Shown here one piece after another: positions 1 through 12,117 of a stretch of DNA of 64,000 nt. Made by a program: the position numbers and the translations under genes. How positions within the stretch are numbered: position 1 is the stretch's first letter; each line of letters begins with the position of its first letter. This stretch comes from Deinococcus koreensis (lineage in GTDB: Bacteria; Deinococcota; Deinococci; Deinococcales; Deinococcaceae): assembly GCF_002901445.1 (NCBI RefSeq), contig NZ_PPPD01000001.1, positions 3,416,501 through 3,480,500 of the forward strand, read 5' to 3'. Under the pieces are notes generated by a model. The model saw nothing but the letters and a program-made list of their open reading frames with translations. It did no database searches and had not been told where the DNA came from.

Positions 1-1118
<1,118 letters not shown>

Positions 1119-1181
1119 GAATCCTCCGGATACGGGTACACGTCGGGCCGTCTGGCCCGGGTGCGGTGTGGTGATTCGGCA

Positions 1182-1211
1182 ATTCTAGGCATGGTCTTGA
1201 ATTGAAGTCAA
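1182..1211 (-). promoter_or_regulatory. Sigma-A-type promoter of the branched-chain amino-acid binding protein gene
   Basis: On the minus strand, TTGACT (1206-1211) and TAGAAT (1182-1187) are separated by 18 nt. The start codon is about 64 nt downstream of the -10, leaving a short leader with a strong ribosome-binding site. Nothing else convincing is seen in 1212-1412. Confidence 0.75.
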
Positions 1212-1412
1212 TGCGCCTCTCACCTTTGGTGCGAAACGTTGCAGCCTGACTCCTGGAATCAGAGACCGGAAATTGCCTGAACGATCTGTTTGTGGCAATA
1301 TCTGTGCTCGCGAGTCTGCACTTTCTAAATCTCGTCGCTTGATTTGCTTTCCGCGGCGCAAGCGTTCCGTGCCACGCTCGCTGGCGGCGGGGCGGGAGGC
1401 CCAGGACGCCGT

Positions 1413-2795
<1,383 letters not shown>

Positions 2796-3087
2796 GGATC
2801 GGAAACCTCCGGAAGGGGGCCTGGGGGAGGCGCCAGGGGTGGGCGCCAGCGGTGGGCGCAGGTCGCCCGGCGGGACTTGACGGCGTGATTATGGCGGACG
2901 GCTCCCGGAAGGCCGGGGCAGACCACCGCTGAGGGAGACGCTGGAGGCGGGGCGAGGGCGCTCAGGTGTGGATGCAGGTTGTCCACCGGATTGTGCTCCT
3001 TGGGAAAGCTCCGGCACAACAATCTGCACGGACTCGCCCGCCGGGTGGGCCGGGAGGGGGCCGGATCGGCCACTTGTTCAGAAGTAT

Positions 3088-3117
3088 TTGACCCCCTGGC
3101 GAGCCTGCTCCTATACT
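3088..3117 (+). promoter_or_regulatory. Promoter of the type III glutamine synthetase gene
   Basis: TTGACC (3088-3093), an 18-nt spacer and TATACT (3112-3117) make a near-consensus sigma-A promoter. It leaves a leader of about 80 nt before the ATG at 3204. The rest of the divergent region (2796-3087) holds the glnA leader. A CATAAT that could be the glnA -10 sits on the minus strand near 2890, without a good -35. Confidence 0.8.
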
Positions 3118-3203
3118 CGCAGGCAGTGTCAGGACTTCGCCGCGCGGCGACATCCAGGCAATCGCCAACGCCGCACGGACGAGTGTCCGCCCAAGGGAGC
3201 CGC

Positions 3204-5360
<2,157 letters not shown>

Positions 5361-5413
5361 GTCTGGTTATCGGGCCGCTCAAGCAGCTGGATGACTGGGC
5401 AGCTGAGTGACTG

Positions 5414-5449
5414 GAGGGTAAACCGGGATGATCGGCCGGGTTTACCCTC
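5414..5449 (+). terminator. Hairpin terminator after the type III glutamine synthetase gene
   Basis: A perfect 11-bp stem, GAGGGTAAACC (5414-5424) with GGTTTACCCTC (5439-5449), and a 14-nt loop, starting 54 nt after the stop codon. Only a weak T-run follows, as is common in GC-rich genomes. Confidence 0.7.
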
Positions 5450-6010
5450 TATTCCGTTGCCGGTGGCTGTGTCGCCGCGGCTCCGCCCCGGTATCACGAC
5501 CCCCAGCACCGGGTTCGTCCACCCGTCTTCTCCCTTCCGTTGGCGACACCTGAAAGGTATGGCCGCTCTACCGGGCCAATGAAGGCGCGTCCGGCTCCCT
5601 CATATTGTATCTTGGCAGCCACTTGCCCACAGCTGGAAAAGCTCTCTAAGATCGACGATTGGTGAACGTGCTCGCTTCGCGGTACTGCAGGACTGGGGCG
5701 GAGGCAGGGTCTTGGCTGGCCACCTGCTGGATGGGCGGCTGCGCCGACCCTCGGAACACCGCTGCGCCTACGTTTGGCGGGCTGGCTGGGGAAGGTAGCA
5801 CCCAGATGGGGGCAGGCGCACGGCCAAAGAGATTCTGGCTGACTCTTCCACTCGAGGAACTTTCGCACTTCGCCCTGTCTGGCGGGCGGCGCACTGCCTT
5901 ACAGCTGATGCCTTCCCGACCGGCAGGTTCGCCAGATGTAGTTGTCCTTCATTGTCAATGAAATAATCGTGGTCAGAATCTTGAATGAATCTTCATGATA
6001 ACTGTGAGGT
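5450..6010. other. Intergenic region ahead of the pilin operon, with an AT-rich control zone
   Basis: No gene is supported in 5450-5930; the open frames there lack ribosome-binding sites and coding bias. The last 80 bp are much more AT-rich than the neighbourhood. They contain a perfect 15-bp palindrome, TTCATTGTCAATGAA (5948-5962), and possible promoter elements: TTGTCA overlapping the palindrome, then GAATCT 18 nt later. This looks like the promoter/operator of the pilin operon. The promoter assignment is tentative. Confidence 0.45.
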
Positions 6011-6547
6011 GTGAAACACGCCGGGGTGACCCTCATCGAAATGCTTGTGGTGCTGATGGTGATCGGCATCCTCGCGGGACTGACCACCTACATCAATCTC
6101 GACCGTCCGGACTTCAACCGTGCCGGTGCGGATCTCCTGGGCACCCTCCAGAAGGCGCGCTTCGAAGCTGTCCGGCAAAACCGCCCGGTGGTGGTGAACT
6201 TCGTGATCACCGGCACGGCCAGTACCGTTCAGGCATTCGTGGATCTCAACGACAATGGGGTCAAGGACTACCTCGACGTCGATGGAAACGGTCTGCACGA
6301 TGTCGGTGAACTGGGCGACAGCGCGTTGGGAGGCTGGACGTCGACCGAATATCGGGGCGCGGTCAGCCTGAGTGAGGCGGCGTTCGGTGGCAGCCTGAGT
6401 CAGAGCTTTTCCTGGCAGCCCGACGGCACGCCTGGCACCACAACGGGCAGCGGGGGTCAGGGTCGGGTGGTACTGGTCAACCGGCAGGGACAGCGGCTTG
6501 CCGTGAGCCTGTCCGGAGCTGGCCTGCTGAGCGCGGGAATTCCATGA
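6011..6547 (+). CDS. Type IV pilin-like / pseudopilin protein, FimT/GspH type
   Basis: First gene of the pilin operon, 178 residues. It starts at GTG 6011; an in-frame TGA at 6005 rules out anything longer. The leader is only five residues (MKHAG) before the prepilin-peptidase site, giving mature VTLIEMLVVLMVIGILAG: Glu at +5 and a hydrophobic N-helix as in type IV pilins and GspH/FimT minor pseudopilins. The segment 'ADLLGTLQKARFEAVRQNRP' (about 38-57) is typical of GspH/FimT. The C-terminal half is a Gly/Ser-rich beta domain. It should be inserted in the inner membrane and assembled at the pilus or pseudopilus tip. Its stop overlaps the next start (ATGA). Val at +1 in place of Phe is unusual but tolerated. 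Confidence 0.85.
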   Translation: MKHAGVTLIEMLVVLMVIGILAGLTTYINLDRPDFNRAGADLLGTLQKARFEAVRQNRPVVVNFVITGTASTVQAFVDLNDNGVKDYLDVDGNGLHDVGELGDSALGGWTSTEYRGAVSLSEAAFGGSLSQSFSWQPDGTPGTTTGSGGQGRVVLVNRQGQRLAVSLSGAGLLSAGIP

Positions 6548-6978
6548 CCGGCCCCGCGAGCCGACAGTCCCAATCCGCTGCCCGGCCGCCCGCGCGGCAA
6601 GGCTTCACACTTCCCGAAGTGCTGATGGCGATTGTCGTGCTGGTGGTCGGCATTCTGGTGGTGGCCGGGATGCAGAGTGCCAGTCTGCGTGCCAGTCACC
6701 AGGCCAGCGAGGCGCAGCAGGCCACCGCGCTGGTGCGTTCCAAAATCGAAGGGCTGCGCGCCCAACCTGCCACACTCAGCACCCGCTGCGTGAGCGGCGA
6801 AGTGGTCGGCGCCTTTACCCTGAACTGCACTCCCATTCCCTGCACGCTGAACGCGGCCGCTGATCTGAACTGCGCTGTCGGCCTGTCCACTCCTGTGGCC
6901 TATCGTATCGATCTGCGAATTGAGCGCACTCCCGATGCCAGGGAGATTCTCAGTGTGGTCACCGTGATCGCGCTATGA
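6544..6978 (+). CDS. Type IV pilus minor pilin, PilV/PulI type
   Basis: 144-residue minor pilin. A 20-residue hydrophilic leader ends in RQG before FTLPEVLMAIVVLVVGILVV, so prepilin peptidase should cut between Gly and Phe, with Glu at +5. The region after the helix (MQSASLRASHQASEAQQATAL) resembles PilV-type proteins, where the N-helix leads to a short globular domain. Four Cys around residues 80-110 (TRCVSG, LNCTPIPC, LNCAVG) could form disulfides outside the membrane. The start overlaps the preceding stop by 4 nt (ATGA) and its stop overlaps the next start in the same way, so the three genes are translationally coupled. Confidence 0.85.
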   Translation: MTGPASRQSQSAARPPARQGFTLPEVLMAIVVLVVGILVVAGMQSASLRASHQASEAQQATALVRSKIEGLRAQPATLSTRCVSGEVVGAFTLNCTPIPCTLNAAADLNCAVGLSTPVAYRIDLRIERTPDAREILSVVTVIAL

Positions 6979-7883
6979 CCGCCGGGCATACTCGGAGCGG
7001 CCATGTGGGCTCCGGAGCGACCCTTCAGAAACACGATCGGGAATCCGGGGTGAGTCTGGTCGAACTGCTGGTCGTGATGGCGCTCCTGGGCGTGGTCGGG
7101 CTGGCAATCACAATGTTGCTGGTCGGCAGCGGTCAGGCCAGCCGACGCCTGCTGGCCAGCGCCGGACTGCAGCAGGAGACTGCGGTGGTGGCGCAGCTGG
7201 TGCAGAGTGAGCTGCGGCTGGCGGGTTACCGGGGCGGCGACCAATACACAGGGACGGCCTGGACGGATCAGATGCGCTCCCGCAGTCTGAACTGGGCCGT
7301 CCAGAGCTGGCCGTGGCTCCGCGGCGCTGACGGCACCACGCTTCCCACAGTGTTCAGCACCCTCGGGGGCACGCCGGGCTTGGGCCTGAGCTGGGTCGAG
7401 GCGTTGCGCAGCGACCTGGCTCCAGCGGTGAGCTACAGCCTCCGTCAGACGCTGTTCAGTATGTCAGGCCGCACCCTGCGGCGCACCGACTCCTATTTCA
7501 GTTGCGTGGTTGCAAACACGGATATTCAGGCGGTGGCCGCCTATCCCTGCTCCGTGCCGAGCGATCGACCGACGGTCACCAGTCCGCTCTCGGATCACGT
7601 GGAAGCCTTCGTACCCTTTTACCAGACCCGGAGCGGCGGCTGGAGCACCAGCCTGCCCGCCGTGGGTGAGTTCGCGGCGATCTGGGTCTACCTCCGGCTG
7701 CGGAGCGCCCAGCCCGTGTCCGGTCAGACTTGCAGAAGCTGGCCCGCCGCCAGCCTGACCCTGCCCGCGCCCGCCGCCACTCTGGGCCTCAGCAGGGTCA
7801 CTGACAGCGGTGATGCCTGTACGTACATGAAAACGGAACGGCTGGTCACGGTCTTCCCGGCCAGCCGCCAGTGGTGGCCCTGA
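6975..7883 (+). CDS. Type IV pilus minor pilin, PilW-like
   Basis: 302 residues. A 25-residue leader ending ESG precedes VSLVELLVVMALLGVVGLAI, the prepilin cleavage site and N-helix with Glu at +5. The following 'ETAVVAQLVQSELRLAGYRG' (about 70-90) is the hallmark of PilW/PulJ-like minor pilins. The long C-terminal beta domain has two Cys pairs (about 177/193 and 257/279). ATGA overlap with the preceding gene. It presumably acts with its neighbours in priming assembly of a pilus or a secretion pseudopilus. Assignment to PilW rather than another large minor pilin rests on the N-terminal pattern and the operon order FimT-PilV-PilW-PilX. Confidence 0.8.
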   Translation: MTAGHTRSGHVGSGATLQKHDRESGVSLVELLVVMALLGVVGLAITMLLVGSGQASRRLLASAGLQQETAVVAQLVQSELRLAGYRGGDQYTGTAWTDQMRSRSLNWAVQSWPWLRGADGTTLPTVFSTLGGTPGLGLSWVEALRSDLAPAVSYSLRQTLFSMSGRTLRRTDSYFSCVVANTDIQAVAAYPCSVPSDRPTVTSPLSDHVEAFVPFYQTRSGGWSTSLPAVGEFAAIWVYLRLRSAQPVSGQTCRSWPAASLTLPAPAATLGLSRVTDSGDACTYMKTERLVTVFPASRQWWP

Positions 7884-7972
7884 TGCCTTCCGGACGGCGT
7901 CAGCCTCCGCCAGTACAGGTGGTGGGCCGTCCCCTTACTTCCGGTCAATTCCAGCAGGGCAGGAGTGCACCC

Positions 7973-9508
7973 ATGAAACGACAAGGCGGCTTCATTCTCG
8001 TTGCAGCGCTCGGCGCTATGGTGCTGATCCTGATCCTGGGATTGGGTAGCGCGTTCATGGCCCAGACCAATCTGAACGTGGCCCGGAACCTGAAGGTCAA
8101 TTCCCAGATGCGTTACCTCGCCGAGGGGGGACTGGATTATCAGATCGCGGCCTTGCGCCAGGGCCGCGATCCCAACGCCACCCTGCAGCTCGCCGGATTG
8201 AGCGTCGGCGCAATCCTGACCGAACTCGACCCCCCGACCGAGCTGGCTGAGGACAATAGTGACGAAGAGCCGCCCATCGACGACATCACCGATGACGTGC
8301 TGGACGATACCGAACAGGATGACGCGGCGACCGGCAGCGAGACCCGGAACCTGATCAGTGTTCAGGTTGATGTGGAGAACGCCACAGGCGCCCGTTATTC
8401 CACCCAGGCCGTGCTGGCCTACGACGGTACGCTGGGGATCGGCAGCCAGCACACCACCTTCAGCACGCTGCTGGGCAGCAACCGCGCCCTGGCGAGCGAG
8501 CGGTACGTCAGGATCACCACGCCCAAGTCCACCACCTCGGTGATCAACACCAACGTTCACGGCAACTACGGCTTCAACCTCAAGGGCACGCTGGGGATCA
8601 CGGCTGGTCATAGGGCGACGGCGGCCTATACCAAGGCCACTCGACCGGGCCGCAAAATCAAGGTGATCTGCAAGGACAAGGTCACGAACAATGGCAGCGC
8701 CTACTGCATCGACCCAGAAACCCCAGCCAATATGGACGCGCCGATCAGCGTACCCAAGCCCAACTACCTGGCCGTGAAGGCCGCACATATGCCCACCACC
8801 ATCAATCATTCGGTGAATCTGGGCGGCAACCGCACGGTCGATAAACTCTCCACGCTGCTTCCCGGCGTGAACCTGAATTCCGGAACGCCCAGCAATCCGC
8901 TGGTGATCAAGCTCAGCGGGGGCGACGTCACGTTCACCAGCGACATGGTGCTGACCAACGTCATCCTGATCGTGGACGGCAAGCACAGCCTGAAGCTGGA
9001 GCACAAATTGACGGCCACCAACAGCATGGTGTTCGCCGAAAAAATCTGGGTGCGCGAAGATCTCAAGTTCGACAACACCAAGATTTTCGCCGATCGCGAT
9101 ATCCGGTTCGACAAGGACAACACCAACTCGAACGCCATCACCTACGACAACACCGTGACGCTGGCGGCCGGACGCAACATCAAGCTCATGAGCAACAGCA
9201 TCAATGAAGCCGACCACGCCTCCCCCCATTCGCGTTTCAACGTCATCGCCCAGCGCAAAATAGTGGCCAAGGGCAATATCACCGCCACAGCCTTCTTCGT
9301 TGCGGGAGATAAGTTTCAGTACAAGAATAAAAAGTCTTCACAACTCAAACTCGTGGGCGGCGTCATCAGCAAAAAGCGCATCGACATCAAGGGGGTCGTG
9401 AACATCTCGGGCGCTACGAATGCGGAGATCGCCAGCAACACCGATCTCCAGCTGGCCGAGACTCCTACCTACAACTACTCGAATCTGGAAGTCCTGAACC
9501 GGAAATAG
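7973..9508 (+). CDS. PilX-like pilus assembly protein with a long C-terminal region
   Basis: 511 residues from ATG 7973, which has AGGAG 7 nt upstream. An ATG at 7883 overlapping the previous stop would add 30 residues. The N-terminus MKRQGGFILVAALGAMVLIL resembles PilX proteins (G/F cleavage site, no Glu at +5), with 'NLNVARNLKVNSQMRYLAEGGLDYQI' repeating the PilX pattern of a helix followed by 'AEaGl'. Residues about 87-125 form a striking acidic stretch (EDNSDEEPPIDDITDDVLDD). The rest is a Thr/Asn/Lys-rich repetitive beta-type region with spaced NIxxxxxFVAGDKF-like strands, much longer than the 150-200 residues of ordinary PilX. The operon position supports a pilus or secretion role. The C-terminal function is unknown; a right-handed beta-helix adhesin fold is plausible. 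Confidence 0.7.
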   Translation: MKRQGGFILVAALGAMVLILILGLGSAFMAQTNLNVARNLKVNSQMRYLAEGGLDYQIAALRQGRDPNATLQLAGLSVGAILTELDPPTELAEDNSDEEPPIDDITDDVLDDTEQDDAATGSETRNLISVQVDVENATGARYSTQAVLAYDGTLGIGSQHTTFSTLLGSNRALASERYVRITTPKSTTSVINTNVHGNYGFNLKGTLGITAGHRATAAYTKATRPGRKIKVICKDKVTNNGSAYCIDPETPANMDAPISVPKPNYLAVKAAHMPTTINHSVNLGGNRTVDKLSTLLPGVNLNSGTPSNPLVIKLSGGDVTFTSDMVLTNVILIVDGKHSLKLEHKLTATNSMVFAEKIWVREDLKFDNTKIFADRDIRFDKDNTNSNAITYDNTVTLAAGRNIKLMSNSINEADHASPHSRFNVIAQRKIVAKGNITATAFFVAGDKFQYKNKKSSQLKLVGGVISKKRIDIKGVVNISGATNAEIASNTDLQLAETPTYNYSNLEVLNRK

Positions 9509-9950
9509 AGTCGAGCGCTCAGCAGTCGAGCCACGTCCAGCGCGAGAGGTGGCCGTGCTGCACGGACGAAGCTGCACTCCTGCTGAAGAACTGTGGGGCG
9601 AGGTCGGAAGCGGTCTATGTGGCCACGTGCCTCACGGTCGGCTATGTCGTCGCGTCCTATCTTCACGGTCAACGCGACCCGACCCACGCTGCCCCGTGGC
9701 CAGGATTGCGGTTCGGAGCACCGGGGACACTCTCGACGATCCGGACGAGCACGCGCCGTGAGTGATCGAATGCGCTGTCCGGACATAGGGAGACGTCCTA
9801 CCGCATTGCGGGGTCGGCAGCCTGTTGACCGCGCCACCCACTGGAAGTCGTACCAGCATCTGCCCTCATCCCGGAAGGGATCAGCTCCGAATGCCCACCG
9901 TTCAATGGTTCGGACAGTATTGACGAACTTCCGGCCGCCCACTCGACTAA
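9509..9950. other. Region between the pilin operon and the IS, no gene supported
   Basis: Several overlapping frames are open but none has a start with a ribosome-binding site or a -10 hexamer. One + strand frame (about 9488-9763) keeps high third-position GC and encodes 'EAVYVATCLTVGYVVASYL', but has no start. It may be the remnant of a gene. The last 60 bp are the left flank of the IS target site. Confidence 0.4.
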
Positions 9951-10804
9951 GACCGCCTATCAAAACCTCAGGGTGGGGGTACAAGGTCAGGGATGGCCAC
10001 GTCTCAGGTCACCGACGAGTTGTGGAGTCTGATCTATCCACTGCTCCCACCTGACGTCCTGAAGCCCACAGGCGGACGACCCCGAGTGCCTGATCGAGCG
10101 GCATTGGAAGGCATTCTGTACGTGCTCAAGACCGGCATCGGCTGGGAACACCTCCCCCATGAACTCGGGTACGGCAGTGGCATGACCTGCTGGCGACGAC
10201 TGCGAGACTGGCATGCGGCGGGTGTGTTCACCCGCCTGCACCAGGTGCTCCTTGACCGGATGGCTCAGGCGGATCAACTCGACTGGACACGGGCGTGTGT
10301 GGACAGTACGAGCGTTCCCGCTGCCCGGGGGGGGCGCAGACGGGCCCGAACCCCACGGATCGAGGTCGGGCAGGGAGCAAACGTCATGTCATCGTCGACG
10401 GCCGTGGGACGCCGTTGGCGATGCTGATCTCGCCGGCCAACCGGCATGACAGCATGGTGTTCGAGCCGCTTCTGGACGCGGTGCCGCCCGTTCATAACGG
10501 GCGGCGGGGGCATCCCCGCACCCGGCCGGATCGGCTCCATGCCGACAAGGCGTATGACATTCCCAGGTGCCGCCGGGCCTGCCACCACCGGAGGATCAAG
10601 GTTCGCATTGCACGCCGGGGTCGTGAGTCCAGCGAGCGGTTGGGACGACACCGGTGGGTGGTGGAGCGGACGCTGGCGTGGTTCAGCCGGTTCCGTCGGT
10701 TGCGCGTGCGCTATGAGGTGCGAGCGGACATCCATCTTGCATTCACGCAACTGGCCTGCTGCCTGATGACCTTCAAGCAGCACCAGCGGTTTTGTTAGGC
10801 GCTC
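9951..10804 (+). mobile_element. IS5-family insertion sequence (IS427-like), 854 bp
   Basis: The ends carry 17-bp imperfect inverted repeats: GACCGCCTATCAAAACC (9951-9967) and, read inward on the other strand, GAGCGCCTAACAAAACC (10788-10804), 15 of 17 identical. They are flanked by a 3-bp direct repeat TAA (9948-9950 and 10805-10807), which fits the TNA target preference of this group. Inside is a single transposase in two overlapping frames. Its length, two-frame layout and target repeat fit the IS427/IS1031 branch of IS5. The element lies between operons and breaks no recognisable gene. Confidence 0.9.
9993..10798 (+). CDS. IS5-family DDE transposase, made by -1 frameshifting at a G8 run
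   Basis: OrfA (ATG 9993 to stop 10427, 144 aa) carries the N-terminal domain 'LWSLIYPLLP...GGRPRVPDR' with GIGWEHLP and the first catalytic Asp in CVDSTSV (about 103). The rest of the catalytic core lies in the -1 frame: GSKRHVIVDGRGTPL, the second Asp in HADKAYD (about 183), and the Glu in VVERTLAWFSRFRRLRVRYE (about 226). The frames join at eight G residues (10327-10334, codons GGG GGG), an ideal slip site, giving a fused protein of about 268 residues. All three DDE residues are present, so it may be active. Alternatively the G-run has gained or lost a base and the copy is dead. Programmed shifting is the usual device in IS427 relatives. Confidence 0.85.
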
Positions 10805-10807
10805 TAA

Positions 10808-11174
10808 GTCCATCTGGTACGCCTTTTCCGCTCACCCCCTCTGTGGCACAGCTCTGCGAGTCCCCACCTCCCCCTCAAGAGGAGGAATGAAAAAAACTGT
10901 CCCGCTCGGCGTTCAGCGGTGAGCGGCTTGGAAAGTGTACGCACCCCTGACCATTCCGTGTTCCAAATCAATCCGACTGAAAGCGGGATGGACTCGCAGA
11001 GCGGCGCAGGAGAGCGACATCCGGTGCTCTTCTCGATGTGACGGAATGGTGCGGAGTCCCTATGACACGACCAATTTCCCTGACCTGCCCTGGCGACACT
11101 CAAGCCTCCATGAACGCTGGAAACGTAAGGCTGCGCGACCCTGGCTCTGGGCGCTGTCCGGTACACTGGGCGGT
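10808..11174. other. Gap between the IS and the acetyltransferase gene
   Basis: No gene is supported. At 10887 an ATG preceded directly by AAGAGGAGGA opens an 11-codon frame (MKKTVPLGVQR); the Shine-Dalgarno is too close to the ATG to be convincing. The promoter of the next gene is at the right end (TACACT 11162-11167). Confidence 0.4.
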
Positions 11175-11981
11175 GTGCTGAACCTGCTGCGAAGGCCCGC
11201 CCTTTCCTCCGCCGACCTGGATCGCGGACTCGCGGAACTGGGACTGGACGGCTCGCAGCACCTGATCATCCACGCCAGCCTGAAGTCCTTCGGCTCGCTC
11301 GACGGCGGCGCCCGCGCGGTCGTGGACGCCCTGCAGCAGCGCTCGGCCACCCTGGTCGCGCCGGCCTTCACCTACAGCACCCTGCTCTCGCGGCCGACCA
11401 CGACCTCGTCGGTACGCTTTCACCGCGACATGCGGGTCAGCCGCGATATCGGCCGGGTGCCCCAGGAGATGGTGGAACGGGCCGACGCCCTGCGCTCCTT
11501 CCACCCCACGCTGAGTTTCATCGCGCTGGGCGAGCAGGCCGCCGCGATCACCGCCGCACAGACGCTCGACAATCCGTACCGGCCGGTCGGGGCGCTCTAC
11601 GACCTGGGCGGCTTCGCCCTGATGATCGGGGTCGATTTCGGCAGCAATACCAGCCTGCATTACGGCGAGTACCTGGCCGGGATGCCGCTGCTGACCCGCT
11701 ACGTGATGACCCCTCAGGGCGTCCTGCCCACCGCTTTCCCGAACTGCTCGGCCGACTTCGAGAACCTGAGCCCGGAACTGGGGGGCCGCTTCCGTTCGGC
11801 GCAGGTCGGTTCCTCGGAGCTGCGGCTGTACCGCGTGCGCGATCTGGTGGACACCACGGTGCAGTTCCTGAACGCCCACCCCGAGGGTCTGCTCTGCACC
11901 TACCGGGGCTGCCGCTGTCAGGAAGTGCGCGGGCTGGTGCGGCAGGGTGGCCTCCACCCCCGGCCGCACGTCGGCCTCTAG
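11175..11981 (+). CDS. AAC(3)-family aminoglycoside N-acetyltransferase-like protein
   Basis: Transfers an acetyl group from acetyl-CoA; characterised relatives modify the 3-amino group of aminoglycosides. At 268 residues it matches family length (about 260-285). Family features: 'DLDRGLAELGL...LIIHASLKSFGSLDGGA' near the N-terminus, 'TLVAPAFTYST' (about 60), RSFHPTLSFIALG (about 107-119), and the C-terminal GCRCQEVRGLVRQGG. The chosen start is GTG 11175, which lies 7 nt after a TACACT -10 hexamer; the frame is open further upstream, but without coding character. Many environmental bacteria carry such genes without measurable resistance, so the real substrate is uncertain. A structured repeat begins immediately after the stop codon. 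Confidence 0.8.
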   Translation: MLNLLRRPALSSADLDRGLAELGLDGSQHLIIHASLKSFGSLDGGARAVVDALQQRSATLVAPAFTYSTLLSRPTTTSSVRFHRDMRVSRDIGRVPQEMVERADALRSFHPTLSFIALGEQAAAITAAQTLDNPYRPVGALYDLGGFALMIGVDFGSNTSLHYGEYLAGMPLLTRYVMTPQGVLPTAFPNCSADFENLSPELGGRFRSAQVGSSELRLYRVRDLVDTTVQFLNAHPEGLLCTYRGCRCQEVRGLVRQGGLHPRPHVGL

Positions 11982-12101
11982 AGCATTTGTCCGAATTACA
12001 GCATCAGACAAAGGGCGTCTGATGCTTCCATTCCCCCAAATACTCCGTCAAATTCACTCACTCCGTTCGGTCAAAAGTGAACAGCTCTTTTGACAAATGC
12101 T
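11982..12101 (-). repeat. Dispersed structured repeat, copy A (120 bp)
   Basis: Non-coding element bounded by a perfect 10-bp inverted repeat, AGCATTTGTC (11982-11991) and GACAAATGCT (12092-12101). It begins at the base after the preceding stop codon. Inside is a perfect 10-bp hairpin, AGCATCAGAC / GTCTGATGCT with a 7-nt loop (12000-12026), and a second 8-bp hairpin GTCAAAAG / CTTTTGAC near the other end. The reverse complement aligns with 35698-35838 over its whole length: about 55 of the first 59 bases match, and so do almost all of the last 50. Copy B has about 21 extra bases in the middle. It resembles a miniature inverted-repeat element or a small repeated element of the kind described in D. 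radiodurans, and may double as a transcription terminator. Confidence 0.85.
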
Positions 12102-12117
12102 GTAGCCCTGTATCGGA

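Noticed and set aside
9993..10427. OrfA alone as a complete transposase
   Set aside because: It lacks the second Asp and the Glu, which lie in the -1 frame; only the fused product has a full DDE set.
10804..11166. 120-codon minus-strand frame right of the IS
   Set aside because: No domain, no ribosome-binding site; overlaps the acetyltransferase promoter.
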